Shown: positions 40,813-51,055, counted from the stretch's first letter. The stretch is 64,000 bases of DNA from Kocuria rosea subsp. polaris (GCF_001483755.1 NZ_LQBK01000002.1:1-64000); one strand, 5' to 3'. Numbers and translations: made by a program. The notes: generated by a model not told the origin, from the letters alone.

Positions 40813-41490
40813 TCAGCGGCTGCGCTGCTTGAGCCGCTGCAGGTCCAGGATCACCACGGCGCGCGCCTCGAGCCGGATCCAGCCGCGCTGGACGAACTCG
40901 GCCAGCGCCTTGTTCACCGTCTCGCGGGACGCGCCGACGAGCTGCGCCAGCTCCTCCTGGGTCAGCTCGTGCGCCACGAGGATGCCGTCCGTGGCGGGCC
41001 GGCCGAACCGGTCGGCCAGGTCCAGCAGCGCCTTGGCCACGCGGCCGGGCACGTCGGAGAAGACGAGGTCGGCGAGGCTCTCGTTGGTGCGCCGCAGCCG
41101 GCGGGCCAGGGCCTGCAGCAGCTGCGCCGAGACGTCGGGGGAGCGCTCGATGACCTTCTTGAGGTTCTCGTGCTTGAGCCCGGCCAGGCGCGTCTCGGAC
41201 ACGGCGGTCGCGGACGTGGACCGAGGGCTCGGGTCGAACAGGGCCATCTCGCCGAACAGCTCGCCCGGGCCCATGATCGCCACGAGGCTCTCGCGGCCGT
41301 CCGGGGCTGTGCGGCCGAGCTTGATCTTCCCCGAGATGATGAAGTAGAGCTGGTCGCCCGGGTCGCCCTCGTGGAACAGCGTGGAGCCGCGCGAGAGGTC
41401 GACCTCGGTGAGCTCCTCGGTGAGGGCGGCGAACGCCTGGTCGTCCAGGGACGCGAACAGGGGAGCGCGGCGGAGGACGTCGATATCCAT
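40813..41490 (-). CDS. crp: Crp/Fnr-family transcriptional regulator (GlxR-like)
   Basis: A 225-residue regulator. The cyclic-nucleotide-binding domain covers residues 8-120 (HEGDPGDQLYFIISGKIKL, MGPGELFGEMALFDPSPRSTSATAV; the PRSTSATA segment contains the Arg and Ser/Thr that hold cAMP). The winged helix near 165-215 has TQEELAQLVGASRETVNKAL. This is the GlxR/Crp type that controls carbon metabolism in actinobacteria, binding TGTGA-N6-TCACA-like sites; one candidate site is upstream of acs. ATG 41490 follows GAGGAGAACC. Confidence 0.93.
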   Translation of the reverse strand: MDIDVLRRAPLFASLDDQAFAALTEELTEVDLSRGSTLFHEGDPGDQLYFIISGKIKLGRTAPDGRESLVAIMGPGELFGEMALFDPSPRSTSATAVSETRLAGLKHENLKKVIERSPDVSAQLLQALARRLRRTNESLADLVFSDVPGRVAKALLDLADRFGRPATDGILVAHELTQEELAQLVGASRETVNKALAEFVQRGWIRLEARAVVILDLQRLKQRSR

Positions 41491-41744
41491 GGTTCTCCTC
41501 AAGAAGTGCCGCCGCCGGGCCGTGGCCCGCGGCGGCCGATGTCAGCGGGAGTCGCCCGCACCAGTGTGTGAGCAACCTAACGTACCTGACGTTCACTGTA
41601 GTGTCTCCGGCGCGCGATTCCCAAGGACGGGCGTGGCGGGCCGGGTGCGGCGACAGGAACGCCTCACGCATCTCACAGCCGGGCTCCCTATGCTGGTGGC
41701 TCGCTCCCCGGCCGCCGGCCCCACAGAACCCGCAGAGGAACCCG

Positions 41745-42908
41745 ATGTCCCCGTCCTTCAACCTGCTCGACGTCCTGCTGGCCGTGGTGCTGCTGGGCTA
41801 CCTCTTCTACGGGTTCAGCCGCGGCTTCTTCAACTCCCTGTTCTCCCTGGCCGGGCTCGTGCTCGGCGGCGTGGCGGCGTTCTCGGCCGCTCCGTGGGTC
41901 AGCGCGCAGGTGGAGCCGCAGTACCGGGTGGGGGCCGTGCTCGTCACCGTGATCGTCCTCCTGGTGGTGGGCCAGATGCTGGGCGGGGTGCTGGGCCGCG
42001 CCCTGTCCGCCGTGACCGAGCGGATGCGCCTGGGGGCGCTCAACCGGATCGCCGGGGCGGCCCTGGACGTCGCCGTCGCCGCGCTCGTGCTCTCGCTGCT
42101 CGGCTCGCTCGTCGGCCAGCTGGGCGTCCCGACCCTGTCCCAGCAGGTGGCGTCCTCCACCGTGCTGCGCACCATCGACGAGAACACCCCCGGGCCCGTG
42201 CGCGAGGCGGTGACCGAGGCGCGCAACGCCGTGGGCGGAGCCACCGGCATCCGTCAGCTGGACGCCCTGCTGTTCCCCGCCGAGGAGGCCCCCGACGAGA
42301 GCGTCAGCACGCCCGCCTTCCAGGAGGCCGGGCAGTCCGTGGTGCAGGTCTACGGCATGGCGGTCGAGTGCCGGCAGAACCAGACGGGCTCGGGCTTCGT
42401 GACCGCCGCCGGGCAGGTGGTGACCAACGCTCACGTGGTGGCCGGGGTGGACGAACCGGTGGTGCAGACCCGGGACGGCCAGGTGCACTCCGCCGACGTT
42501 GTTTACTTCGACCCGGCCACCGACCTGGCCGTCCTCTCCGCGCCGTCCCTGCCGCTGCGCGCCCTGGCGCTCGGGGAGGACCCCGCGGCCGGGGACGTGG
42601 TCGCGTTCATGGGCTACCCGCTGGGCGGGCCGTTCGCGGCCGGGCCCGCCACCGTGCAGGGCACCGCGCTCGCCCCCGTGCAGGGCACCGGCGGGACCAT
42701 GGAGATCATCCAGCTGGCCGGGCAGGTCCAGCAGGGCAACTCCGGCGGCCCGCTCGTGGCGCAGGACGGCACGGTCGTCGGCGTCGTCTTCGCCAAGGCC
42801 CTCGAGGGGCAGGTCGGCTACGCCCTGACCCTCGACGAGCTGCGCGGGGCGCTCGACGCCACCGGCGGCAGCACCCGGGCCGTGGACTCCGGCGCCTGCG
42901 CGGCCTGA
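41745..42908 (+). CDS. MarP-like membrane serine protease
   Basis: A 387-residue protease. The N-terminal CvpA/colicin V-like domain has four membrane segments (residues 6-25, 31-48, 64-85, 103-125). The periplasmic trypsin-like domain contains the catalytic triad His in TNAHVVAG, Asp in ATDLAVL and Ser in QGNSGGPL. This is the architecture of Mycobacterium MarP (Rv3671c), which protects against acid and oxidative stress. In M. tuberculosis the gene also lies close to the nth/Nudix genes, as here. ATG 41745 follows AGAGGAACCCG. Confidence 0.9.
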   Translation: MSPSFNLLDVLLAVVLLGYLFYGFSRGFFNSLFSLAGLVLGGVAAFSAAPWVSAQVEPQYRVGAVLVTVIVLLVVGQMLGGVLGRALSAVTERMRLGALNRIAGAALDVAVAALVLSLLGSLVGQLGVPTLSQQVASSTVLRTIDENTPGPVREAVTEARNAVGGATGIRQLDALLFPAEEAPDESVSTPAFQEAGQSVVQVYGMAVECRQNQTGSGFVTAAGQVVTNAHVVAGVDEPVVQTRDGQVHSADVVYFDPATDLAVLSAPSLPLRALALGEDPAAGDVVAFMGYPLGGPFAAGPATVQGTALAPVQGTGGTMEIIQLAGQVQQGNSGGPLVAQDGTVVGVVFAKALEGQVGYALTLDELRGALDATGGSTRAVDSGACAA

Positions 42909-42912
42909 GGAC

Positions 42913-43362
42913 CTAGCCCTCGAGGGTCCGCAGCAGGTGCTCGACCGCCAGCTCGTAGCCGAGGGCGCCCGCCCCGGCGATCACCGCGTCCGCCTGCAGC
43001 GACACGTAGGAGGTGTGCCGGAACGGCTCGCGCCGGTGCACGTTGGACAGGTGCACCTCCACCACCGGCAGCTCCGCGGCCTCGAGCGCGTCGTGGATCG
43101 CGATCGAGTAGTGGGTGAACGCCGCCGGGTTGATGATGATCGCCGCGCCCTCGGTCCGGGCCTCCTGGATCAGGTCCACCAGGACGCCCTCGTGGTTGGA
43201 CTGGTGGAACGCCACGCCCCAGCCGCCCGCGGCGGCCCGGGCGCGCACGGCCTCCTCGATGTCCGCGAGCGTCGTGGTGCCGTACACCTCCGGGCGCCGG
43301 ACGCCGAGCAGGTTGAGGTTGGGGCCGTTGAGGACGTAGATCGGTCTGCGCGTGCTGGTCAT
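42913..43362 (-). CDS. aroQ: Type II 3-dehydroquinate dehydratase
   Basis: A 149-residue shikimate-pathway enzyme that converts 3-dehydroquinate to 3-dehydroshikimate. [18 protein letters not shown] holds the catalytic Arg/Tyr loop, FHQSNHEG and [16 protein letters not shown] the substrate site, with the catalytic His in [16 protein letters not shown] (substrate Arg after it). The length is normal. It faces the MarP-like gene tail to tail, separated by four bases. Upstream on the same strand is acs, insulated by a strong hairpin. Confidence 0.95.
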   Translation of the reverse strand: MTSTRRPIYVLNGPNLNLLGVRRPEVYGTTTLADIEEAVRARAAAGGWGVAFHQSNHEGVLVDLIQEARTEGAAIIINPAAFTHYSIAIHDALEAAELPVVEVHLSNVHRREPFRHTSYVSLQADAVIAGAGALGYELAVEHLLRTLEG

Positions 43363-43404
43363 GCCCGCATCCTCTCATCCGGGCACCGGGCCGGCCCCCG
43401 GGCG

Positions 43405-43447
43405 CCGCAGCGCCCCCTCGCGCGGCAGGGGCGAGGGGGCGCTGCGG
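43405..43447 (-). terminator. Terminator of acs
   Basis: A perfect 17 bp stem (CCGCAGCGCCCCCTCGC and its complement) with a 9-base loop, starting 17 bases downstream of the acs stop on the minus strand. No T run. Confidence 0.8.
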
Positions 43448-43463
43448 AGCGGGGCGCGCGGGA

Positions 43464-45413
43464 CTACCGGGAGAGCGAGGCCACGATCTGCTGCATCACG
43501 GTCTGGTCCGCGAGGGTCGAGACGTCGCCGACCTCGCGCTCCTCGGCCACGTCCTTGAGCAGCCGGCGCATGATCTTCCCGGACCGGGTCTTGGGCAGCT
43601 CCGGGACGATGAGCACCTTCTTGGGCTTGGCGATCGGGGAGATCTCCTTGCCCACGTGGGCGCGCATCTCCTCGGACAGCTCGGCCTTGTCCCGGTCCTC
43701 GGCCGCGGCCTGGTCGGAGAGGATCACGAACGCGATCACGGCCTGGCCGGTGGTCTCGTCCGTGGCGCCCACCACCGCGGCCTCCGCCACGGACGGGTGG
43801 GAGACCAGGGCGGACTCGATCTCCGGGGTGGAGAGGCGGTGGCCGGAGACGTTCATGACGTCGTCGACACGGCCGAGGATCCACACGTCCCCGTCGGCGT
43901 CACGCTTGGCGCCGTCACCGGCGAAGTACATCTCGCCGAAGCGGGACCAGTAGGTGTCCACGTAGCGGTCGTCGTCGCCCCAGATGGTGCGCAGCATCGC
44001 GGGCCACGGCTCGCGCAGCACGAGGAAGCCCGAGGTCTCGTTCGGCACGGGCTGCCCGTTGTCGTCCACGACGTCGACCTTGATGCCGGGCATCGGCACC
44101 TGGGCGGAGCCCGGCTTGGCGACCGTCACGCCCGGCAGCTGGGAGATCATGATGGCGCCGGTCTCGGTCTGCCACCACGTGTCGACGATCGGGCAGCGGC
44201 CGCCGCCGATGACCCGGTGGAACCAGGTCCACGCCTCGGGGTTGATGGCCTCGCCCACGGTGCCGAGCACCCGCAGGGACGAGAGGTCGTACTCCGCCGG
44301 GATCTCCTCGCCCCACTTCATCATGGTGCGGATCGCGGTGGGGGAGGTGTACATGATGGACACCTTGTACTTCTGCACGATCTCCCAGAAGCGCCCGCGG
44401 TGCGGGGAGTCCGGGGTGCCCTCGTAGATCACCTGGGTGGAGCCGTTGACCAGGGGCGCGTAGGCGACGTAGGAGTGCCCGGTGACCCACCCGACGTCGG
44501 CGGTGCACCAGTAGACGTCCGTCTCCGGCTTGAGGTCGAACACGTACTTGTGGGTGAACGCGCCCTGGGTGAGGTAGCCGCCCGTGGTGTGCATGATGCC
44601 CTTGGGCTTGCCCGTGGTCCCCGAGGTGTAGAGCACGAACAGCGGGTCCTCGGCGCCCTGCTCGGACGGGGTGTGCTCCGTGGAGGCGGCCTCGACGGCC
44701 TCGTGCCACCACACGTCCCGGCCCTCGGTCATCTCGATGTCGGCCTCGTTGCGGCGGACCACGAGCACGTGCTCCACGGTGGAGCCGCCGCGGGACAGGG
44801 CGTCGTCCACGGCCGGCTTGAGCATGGAGGGCTTGCCGCGGCGGAAGGTCCCGTCCGCGGTGACCACGAGCTTCGCCTCGCCGTCCTCGACGCGGGACAG
44901 CAGCGCGTCCGCGGAGAACCCGCCGAAGACCACGGAGTGGATCGCGCCGATGCGGGCGCAGGCCAGCATCGCGATGACGGCCTCGGCGATCATCGGCAGG
45001 TAGAGGGCCACGCGGTCGCCCTTGGTCACGCCGAGGCTCTCCATGGCGTTGGCGGCCTTCGACACCTCGTCCTTGAGCTGGGCGTAGGTGTAGCTGCGGC
45101 TGTCGCCGGGCTCGCCCTCGAAATGGATGGCCACCCGGTCCCCGTTGCCGGCCTCCACGTGGCGGTCCACGGCGTTGTAGCACGCGTTGAGGGTGCCGTC
45201 CTGGAACCACTTCGCGAACGGGGGGTTGGTCCAGTCGAGGACCTCGGTGAACTCCTTGTTCCAGCTCAGCAGCTCCCGTGCCTGGCGGCCCCAGAAGTCG
45301 ACACCCTCCTCCTCCGCCTGCCGGTACAGCTCCGCGGTGGCATTGGCCTGGGCCGCGAACTCGGGGCTCGGGGCAAAGGTCTTGGTCTCGACAGGTGTGG
45401 TCTCCGAAGCCAT
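43464..45413 (-). CDS. acs: Acetyl-CoA synthetase
   Basis: A 649-residue AMP-forming enzyme making acetyl-CoA from acetate, ATP and CoA. Motifs: phosphate loop [45 protein letters not shown], and the C-terminal [12 protein letters not shown] with the catalytic, acetylatable lysine. The start [11 protein letters not shown] at ATG 45413 follows GAAGGGAAGACCAC; upstream in-frame codons to 45461 are not conserved-looking. It is divergent from nth, with a GTG-N8-CAC site in the shared region, so Crp/GlxR control is plausible. Confidence 0.96.
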   Translation of the reverse strand: MASETTPVETKTFAPSPEFAAQANATAELYRQAEEEGVDFWGRQARELLSWNKEFTEVLDWTNPPFAKWFQDGTLNACYNAVDRHVEAGNGDRVAIHFEGEPGDSRSYTYAQLKDEVSKAANAMESLGVTKGDRVALYLPMIAEAVIAMLACARIGAIHSVVFGGFSADALLSRVEDGEAKLVVTADGTFRRGKPSMLKPAVDDALSRGGSTVEHVLVVRRNEADIEMTEGRDVWWHEAVEAASTEHTPSEQGAEDPLFVLYTSGTTGKPKGIMHTTGGYLTQGAFTHKYVFDLKPETDVYWCTADVGWVTGHSYVAYAPLVNGSTQVIYEGTPDSPHRGRFWEIVQKYKVSIMYTSPTAIRTMMKWGEEIPAEYDLSSLRVLGTVGEAINPEAWTWFHRVIGGGRCPIVDTWWQTETGAIMISQLPGVTVAKPGSAQVPMPGIKVDVVDDNGQPVPNETSGFLVLREPWPAMLRTIWGDDDRYVDTYWSRFGEMYFAGDGAKRDADGDVWILGRVDDVMNVSGHRLSTPEIESALVSHPSVAEAAVVGATDETTGQAVIAFVILSDQAAAEDRDKAELSEEMRAHVGKEISPIAKPKKVLIVPELPKTRSGKIMRRLLKDVAEEREVGDVSTLADQTVMQQIVASLSR

Positions 45414-45469
45414 GTGGTCTTCCCTTCTCGTGGCACACCGCGCACGGACTCCCGGAGGCACCGGACGTC

Positions 45470-45485
45470 CGTGTCACAGCTCACA
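45470..45485. promoter_or_regulatory. Candidate Crp/GlxR site upstream of acs
   Basis: CGTGTCACAGCTCACA fits the GTG-N8-CAC core of TGTGA-N6-TCACA with two mismatches in ten. It is 57 bases before the acs start codon. A Crp-type regulator is encoded 4 kb away, and acs genes are known Crp/GlxR targets in other bacteria. Confidence 0.5.
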
Positions 45486-45587
45486 TAGTGTCGTTTTCAC
45501 CCTAGACGATCGGTGCACCCGGTTCCACAGAGGCCACGCCGCGCCGAGTCACGGAAGCGCTCCGGGCGCCCCGCCTAGAATCGGGGC

Positions 45588-46463
45588 ATGGTCCTCCCCG
45601 CTGTGCCCCGTCCGCCCGCCCACCTGCGCGTCGTGGACCCCGCCAAGGCGCGCGCCGGTGCCGCACGGCGCCGCCGGACCGGCGCGCCGGAGTCCCCGCT
45701 GGCGCGCAAGCGGCGGGCCCGCCGGATCAACGCGGTGCTCGCCGAGACGTATCCGTACGCGGTCGCCGAGCTGGACTTCCGCTCCCCGTACGAGCTGCTC
45801 GTGGCCACGGTGCTCTCCGCCCAGACGACGGACGTGCGCGTGAACGCGACCACGCCGCGGCTGTTCGCCGCCTGTCCCACGCCGCGGGCGCTGGCCGAGG
45901 CGGACGAGGCGGAGATCGAGGAGATCATCCGCCCGCTCGGCTTCTACCGGGCCAAGACCCGGGCGATCCGGACGCTCGCGCAGAAGATCGTGGACGACCA
46001 CGACGGCGAGGTGCCCGGGCGGCTGGAGGACCTTGTCACCCTGCCCGGGGTGGGCCGCAAGACCGCCAACGTGGTGCTCGGCAACGCGTTCGGGATCCCG
46101 GGGATCACCGTGGACACCCACTTCGGCCGGCTGGCCCGCCGCTTCGGCTGGACGGAGGAGGAGGACCCGGTCAAGGTCGAGCGGGACGTCGCCGCGCTGT
46201 TCGAGCCCCGCGACTGGACCGACCTGTCCCAGCGGCTCGTCTACCACGGGCGGCGCATCTGCCACTCCCGGCGGCCCGCGTGCGGGGTGTGCCCCGTCGC
46301 GGACCTCTGCCCGTCCTACGGCGAGGGACCCACGGACACGGCCCAGGCGGCGGCGCTGCTCAAGTACGAGTTCGCCCCGGGCCGGGAGGAGCTGCTGGAG
46401 CTGTTCCTCGCCGGCCGGACCCGGGCCGAGCTGCAGGCCGACGGCTGGCCCCTGAGCTCGTGA
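45588..46463 (+). CDS. nth: Endonuclease III
   Basis: A 291-residue DNA glycosylase/AP lyase that removes oxidised pyrimidines. The helix-hairpin-helix LPGVGRKTANVV contains the catalytic lysine, and the catalytic Asp is in TVDTHFGRL. The [4Fe-4S] cluster ligands are C-x6-C-x2-C-x5-C in CHSRRPACGVCPVADLC. The N-terminus is about 45 residues longer than E. coli Nth and basic (KARAGAARRRR), common in actinobacteria. The GTG of the next Nudix gene overlaps its stop (GTGA). Confidence 0.94.
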   Translation: MVLPAVPRPPAHLRVVDPAKARAGAARRRRTGAPESPLARKRRARRINAVLAETYPYAVAELDFRSPYELLVATVLSAQTTDVRVNATTPRLFAACPTPRALAEADEAEIEEIIRPLGFYRAKTRAIRTLAQKIVDDHDGEVPGRLEDLVTLPGVGRKTANVVLGNAFGIPGITVDTHFGRLARRFGWTEEEDPVKVERDVAALFEPRDWTDLSQRLVYHGRRICHSRRPACGVCPVADLCPSYGEGPTDTAQAAALLKYEFAPGREELLELFLAGRTRAELQADGWPLSS

Positions 46464-47239
46464 GCGGCACCGACGGGCGGGGAGGACGGCGCACGGGCGA
46501 CGCCTACCAGGACCTGCTGCGGGTGGCCCGCAACGGCCGGCTGCTGCAGATGGAGGACCGCGAGCCGTGGCGGATCGGCAGGATCGACGAGAACTACCGC
46601 CGCTCGGCCGTGCTGATCCTCTTCGGGGCGCTCGACGACCTGCCCTCGCGCGCCGCCGAGCACGGGGAGGGGGTGGGGCGGGACCTCGACGTCCTGCTCG
46701 TCCAGCGGGCCGCGACGCTGCGCTCCCACCCCGGCCAGGTGGCCTTCCCGGGCGGCCGGCTGGACCCCGAGGACGGGGACCTGCACGAGGTGCTGTCCGT
46801 GCCCGGGGGAGAGGTCAGCGCCGCCCACGTGCGCGCCGCCGTCCGCGAGGCCGAGGAGGAGACCGGGCTGGACCCGCGGGGCGTGGAGGTGCTCGGCGCC
46901 CTCGCCCCGGTGCCGCTGCCCGTCTCCAACCACCTCGTCACCCCGGTGCTGGGCTGGTGGCGGGAGTCCTCGCCGGTGGACGTCGTGGACCACGCCGAGT
47001 CCTCCCTGGTGTTCCGCGTCCCCGTGCTGGACCTCATCGACCCGGCCAACCGGCACTCCGCCACCGTGACGCGCGGGCGGCAGACCTACCGCTCGCCCGC
47101 CTTCACGGTCCCCGTGGCCGGCACCGCGTCCACCGTGACCGTCTGGGGGTTCACCGGAGTGCTCCTGGACCGGGTGCTCACGGCGCTCGGCTGGGCCGTG
47201 CCCTGGGACGCAGGCCGGGTCCGGCCCGCCCCGCTCTAG
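46460..47239 (+). CDS. Nudix hydrolase, CoA pyrophosphatase type
   Basis: A 259-residue enzyme. LRSHPGQVAFPGGRLDPEDGD is the NudL/NUDT7 CoA-pyrophosphatase signature (its key residues LRSHPGQ-FPGG) and the catalytic helix AAVREAEEETGL follows after a roughly 14-residue insertion (LHEVLSVPGGEVSA) not seen in standard members. It would cleave CoA to phosphopantetheine and ADP. GTG 46460 overlaps the nth stop, so both are translated together. Confidence 0.87.
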   Translation: MSGTDGRGGRRTGDAYQDLLRVARNGRLLQMEDREPWRIGRIDENYRRSAVLILFGALDDLPSRAAEHGEGVGRDLDVLLVQRAATLRSHPGQVAFPGGRLDPEDGDLHEVLSVPGGEVSAAHVRAAVREAEEETGLDPRGVEVLGALAPVPLPVSNHLVTPVLGWWRESSPVDVVDHAESSLVFRVPVLDLIDPANRHSATVTRGRQTYRSPAFTVPVAGTASTVTVWGFTGVLLDRVLTALGWAVPWDAGRVRPAPL

Positions 47240-47275
47240 CACGTCCCGGGCCCATGACGCCCCCGGCGCGCAACA

Positions 47276-47306
47276 TTGCCGGTGCGCCGGCAAGCCGCCT
47301 TACGAT
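47276..47306 (+). promoter_or_regulatory. Candidate promoter/operator of the HTH-STAND gene
   Basis: A perfect inverted repeat TTGCCGG-TGCG-CCGGCAA (47276-47293) is followed by TACGAT (47301-47306), a fair -10 box. The left arm could double as a -35 (TTGCCG) with 19-base spacing. It lies 42-72 bases before the GTG. The encoded protein has its own DNA-binding domain, so autoregulation is possible. Confidence 0.45.
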
Positions 47307-47347
47307 GCCAGGGTCCCCCGTGTCCACGACCCCCCAGGAGGCTCCCG

Positions 47348-50300
47348 GTGGCCTCGCCCCGACCCGGCGCCGAACGGCCCCGGCTCGCCGAGCAGCTCAG
47401 CGCCGCCCGCCGCCGCCGCGGCCTGTCGGTGCGCGCCCTGGCGGCCTCGTGCCGGGTCCCCGCCAGCACCATCCAGGGCTGGCTCAGCGGGGCGCACCTG
47501 CCCGGACCGGCCCTGCGCGGGGAGTTCACGGCCCTGCTGGACGCCCTCGGGCTGACCGACGAGCGCCCGGCCGAGCTGTGGTGGGCGGACGTCAACCGCT
47601 CCCGCACCCCCGTCCGGCCGGACTCCACCCCGTACGTGGGCCTGCGCTCCTACCGTCCCGAGGACGAGGCGCACTTCTTCGGCCGCGCCGCGGAGATCGC
47701 CGTGCTCGACGAGCGGGTGGCCCGGCTCGCCGACGCGGACGGGCCCCGCATCCTGGCCGTGGTCGGGGCCTCCGGGGCAGGCAAGTCCTCGCTGCTGGGC
47801 GCGGGACTGCTCGGCCGGCTGCGGGCCGCGGGCGGGCCCCTGCACGGATGGAGCGCCGTGGCCACCACCCCGGGCCTCGACCCCGTGCACCGGCTCGCGG
47901 AGGCCGTCGGGACGGCACCGGACCTGCTCGTCGTCGACCAGCTCGAGGAGCTCTGGACGGGCGCCCGGGACGACGAGGAGCCCGGGCGCTTCCTGGACCG
48001 GCTCGCCGCGGCGAGCCGGGACCGGGTGGTCGTGGTCGGCCTGCGGGCGGACTTCTTCGGCACGGCCAGCCGGCACGCCGAGCTGCGCGCCGCCCTGGAG
48101 CGGCCGGTGCTGCTCGGCGCGCTGACCCGGGAGCAGCTCGAGCAGATCGTGGTGGGCCCCGCGGCCGCGGTCGGCGCCCGCGTCTCCCCGGACCTGGTGG
48201 AGGTGGTCCTGCGGGACGTCGCCCCCCGCGGCACGGAGGTCGGCGTGGGCCTGCTCCCGCTGCTCTCCCAGGCGATGCTCGGGACCTGGGAGCACGCCCG
48301 CTCCCGGGAGCTGACGGTGGCCGACTACCACGCGGCGGGCGGCATCACGGAGGCCGTGGAGCGCCGCGCCGAGGAGGTGCACGCCCGGCTGGGCCCGCGG
48401 GAGCGGGAGGTGGCCCGGGCGGTGTTCCTGCGGCTGGTGCGCGTGGTCGGCACCGGGACCTCCGCCACGGTCGTGCGCACCCCGGTGCTCCGGGAGGAGC
48501 TGCCGGAGGGCGGGGCGGCGGTGGTCGAGGACTTCGCCCGCGCCCGGCTGCTGACCATCGACCGGGACGAGATCCAGCTCAGCCACGAGACCCTGCTGGA
48601 CCACTGGTCCCGGCTCAGCCGCTGGATCGAGGACAGCCGCCGCGACCTCTACGTCCGGCAGCAGCTGCAGCGCGCCACGCAGATGTGGCTGGCCAACGAC
48701 CGGGACCCGCTCGCGCTGATCCCGCTGGGCCAGCTCGCGTCCTTCCGGGACTGGACCGGGGACCCGCGCCAGCAGGCGCTGCTGAGCCCGGCCGAGCGCG
48801 AGTACCTGGAGGAGAGCGAACGCCACTACGAGGACGCCCTGGAGCGGCAGAAGCGCAGCGCCCGGGAGATCGAGCGGCGCGGCCACGTGGCCCTCGTCCT
48901 GCTGGCGCTGGCCGTCTGCGCGGCCGTGGTGGCGGGCGCCCTGGGCCTCCGGGCGGAGCGCTTCCAGACCGTCGCGGAGACCGCCCGCGACGAGGCGCTC
49001 TCCCGCCAGACCGCGCTCGAGGCCTCACGGATCCGCGGGGAGTCGCCCAACCTGGCCTCGCAGCTCAGCCTCGCGGCCTACCGGATGGCCCCCACGCGGG
49101 AGGGCACCTCCGCCCTGATCGACGCGACCGCGGTGAACGCCCCGGAGCGGTGGCTCGGCCCGGACGGCGCGTCCCGGCTCGCGGCGCTGGACGACGGCTC
49201 CGTCGTCGCCCGGGCCGCGGGGGACGGCCGGCTGTCCGTGTGGCGGGACAGCAGCAGCCTGCACGAGAACCGGGAGGACCTGGCCGTGGTCGACGGCGCC
49301 CCCGGGCTCGGCGACGTGGACCTCCGCGCGGTGGACGGCCGCGTCCTCGCGGCGGTGGGCGGGCGCGGGCACGTGAGCCTGTGGGACGTCACCGACCGCC
49401 CGGCCCGCCGGCTGGGCGGTCTCGCCGTGGGCGCGGAGACGCCGGTCAACGCGCTCGTCCTCTCGCCCGACGGCCGGCAGCTGCTCGCCGGGGCCCGCGG
49501 CGAGGTGCTGCGCTGGTCCCTCGACGACCCCCGCGCCCCCGTGCGGCTGCCGCCCCTGGCGCTGGGGGAGGACGCCGACGTCCTGGCCCTCGCGGCGGCG
49601 CCCGACGGCACGGTGTACGCGGGCGGGACGTCCGGGGAGATCGTCCGGTACGCCACGGACGGCCGCCGCACGCAGCGCCTCGACCCGGTCCCGACCGGGC
49701 GGGTCGTCCGGGCGCTGGACCTCGGCGACGACGGCGCGCGCCTCGCCGCGGGGCTGAGCGCCCGCGAGCTGCGGCTCTACGACGTCGAGGGGGAGCAGGT
49801 CTCCCGCTCCGGGACCATCACGGACTTCGGCAGCTGGATCAGCGACGTCGCCCTCACCCCGGACGGGGAGCACGTCGTGGCCGCCAGCTTCGACCAGAGC
49901 GCCTACGTGCACCGGCTCTCCGACCTCGCGCGCGTGGACTCCTTCCCCACCGCCGCCCGGGTCACCAGCGCCCTGCGCGTGGGCGACCGGGTGCTCACCA
50001 CCTCCCAGGACGGCACCACGCGCGCCTGGGACCGGCGGGGACCCGTCATCGAACGGCGGGGCGAACCCGTCTACCAGCTCTCCGTGGACCGGGAGCACAC
50101 CGTGCTGAGCGCCGTCGGCATCGGCCCCGACATCGTCTCCCTCTTCGACGTCACGGAGGAGTCCCCCCGGCCGCTGCCGCCCCCGGAGGCCCCCGCCGGG
50201 GAGGCCCTCTGGTACGCCGGGGCCGTGGCCCCGGACGCCTCGTTCGTGGCCGGGGGCACGGAGGACGGGGACGTCCTCGTGTGGCCCCTGGAGGACGGGC

Positions 50301-51055
50301 GCCCGCAGGCGCCGGAGCGGGCCGACGCCATCGGCGCGGGCGTCACCGGCGCCGACGTCACGACGGACGGCGGCACGATCGCGGCGTGGTCCGAGGTCGG
50401 CACCGAGATCGCCCTCCTGCGCCGCGCCCCGGAGGGACCCGTCCGGCGGGTGGCGAGCATTCCGCTCGGCGGCACGGAGGCCGCCCGCTTCGACGCGGAC
50501 GGCACGCTCCTGGCCGCCGCCGACGACGCCAACGGCGTGGAGCTCTGGGACGTCACCGACCCCGCCGCGCCGCGGCGCACCGCGGAGCTGGCCCTCGACT
50601 CCGTCGCCACCTCGATCGCGTTCTCCCCGGTGGCGGAGCTGCTGGCCGTGGGCACCGAGGGCGGCCGGGTGCGCCTCTGGGACGTCGCGGATCCCGCCGC
50701 CCCCCGGCCGGTGGCGGAGACCTCGGACGCCCTGTCCTCCGTCAAGGGACTGCACTTCTCCGAGGACGGCACCCTGCTGGCCGGCGCCTCCGGCGACAAG
50801 TTCGTGTGGATGTGGACCGTGGGCGCCGCGGACCTGGCGGTCCACGCGGCCCTGTCCGCCGCCGGCGACCGGATGAACGACGTGCGCTTCGTGGAGGACC
50901 GTCTGGTCGCCACCGGCGACGACGGCGTGGTGCGCAGCTGGCTGGTCGACACCGAGGACGCGGTCGAGGCGATCTGCAGCAACCGGGGCGACCCCATCAC
51001 CGAGGACGAGTGGCGCCGGCACGTGACGGGCGCCCCCTACCAGGACCTGTGCTGA
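47348..51055 (+). CDS. HTH-STAND NTPase-WD40 giant protein
   Basis: A 1235-residue protein. Residues 8-65 form an XRE-like helix-turn-helix (LSVRALAASCRVPASTIQGWLSG is represented by its key part RVPASTIQGW). After the linker YVGLRSYRPEDEAHFFGR comes a STAND-type NTPase (nSTAND1) with Walker A VVGASGAGKSSLL near residue 138 and Walker B LLVVDQLEELW near 196. A membrane segment (VALVLLALAVCAAVVAGALGL) lies near 515-537, and about 12 WD40-like repeats fill 600-1220 (for example LWDVTDPAAPRRTAELAL). The end EDEWRRHVTGAPYQDLC is typical of the family. Such proteins sense an unknown ligand with the propeller and signal through NTP hydrolysis; some relatives are immune or cell-death switches. GTG 47348 follows CAGGAGGCTCCC. 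Confidence 0.85.
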   Translation: MASPRPGAERPRLAEQLSAARRRRGLSVRALAASCRVPASTIQGWLSGAHLPGPALRGEFTALLDALGLTDERPAELWWADVNRSRTPVRPDSTPYVGLRSYRPEDEAHFFGRAAEIAVLDERVARLADADGPRILAVVGASGAGKSSLLGAGLLGRLRAAGGPLHGWSAVATTPGLDPVHRLAEAVGTAPDLLVVDQLEELWTGARDDEEPGRFLDRLAAASRDRVVVVGLRADFFGTASRHAELRAALERPVLLGALTREQLEQIVVGPAAAVGARVSPDLVEVVLRDVAPRGTEVGVGLLPLLSQAMLGTWEHARSRELTVADYHAAGGITEAVERRAEEVHARLGPREREVARAVFLRLVRVVGTGTSATVVRTPVLREELPEGGAAVVEDFARARLLTIDRDEIQLSHETLLDHWSRLSRWIEDSRRDLYVRQQLQRATQMWLANDRDPLALIPLGQLASFRDWTGDPRQQALLSPAEREYLEESERHYEDALERQKRSAREIERRGHVALVLLALAVCAAVVAGALGLRAERFQTVAETARDEALSRQTALEASRIRGESPNLASQLSLAAYRMAPTREGTSALIDATAVNAPERWLGPDGASRLAALDDGSVVARAAGDGRLSVWRDSSSLHENREDLAVVDGAPGLGDVDLRAVDGRVLAAVGGRGHVSLWDVTDRPARRLGGLAVGAETPVNALVLSPDGRQLLAGARGEVLRWSLDDPRAPVRLPPLALGEDADVLALAAAPDGTVYAGGTSGEIVRYATDGRRTQRLDPVPTGRVVRALDLGDDGARLAAGLSARELRLYDVEGEQVSRSGTITDFGSWISDVALTPDGEHVVAASFDQSAYVHRLSDLARVDSFPTAARVTSALRVGDRVLTTSQDGTTRAWDRRGPVIERRGEPVYQLSVDREHTVLSAVGIGPDIVSLFDVTEESPRPLPPPEAPAGEALWYAGAVAPDASFVAGGTEDGDVLVWPLEDGRPQAPERADAIGAGVTGADVTTDGGTIAAWSEVGTEIALLRRAPEGPVRRVASIPLGGTEAARFDADGTLLAAADDANGVELWDVTDPAAPRRTAELALDSVATSIAFSPVAELLAVGTEGGRVRLWDVADPAAPRPVAETSDALSSVKGLHFSEDGTLLAGASGDKFVWMWTVGAADLAVHAALSAAGDRMNDVRFVEDRLVATGDDGVVRSWLVDTEDAVEAICSNRGDPITEDEWRRHVTGAPYQDLC

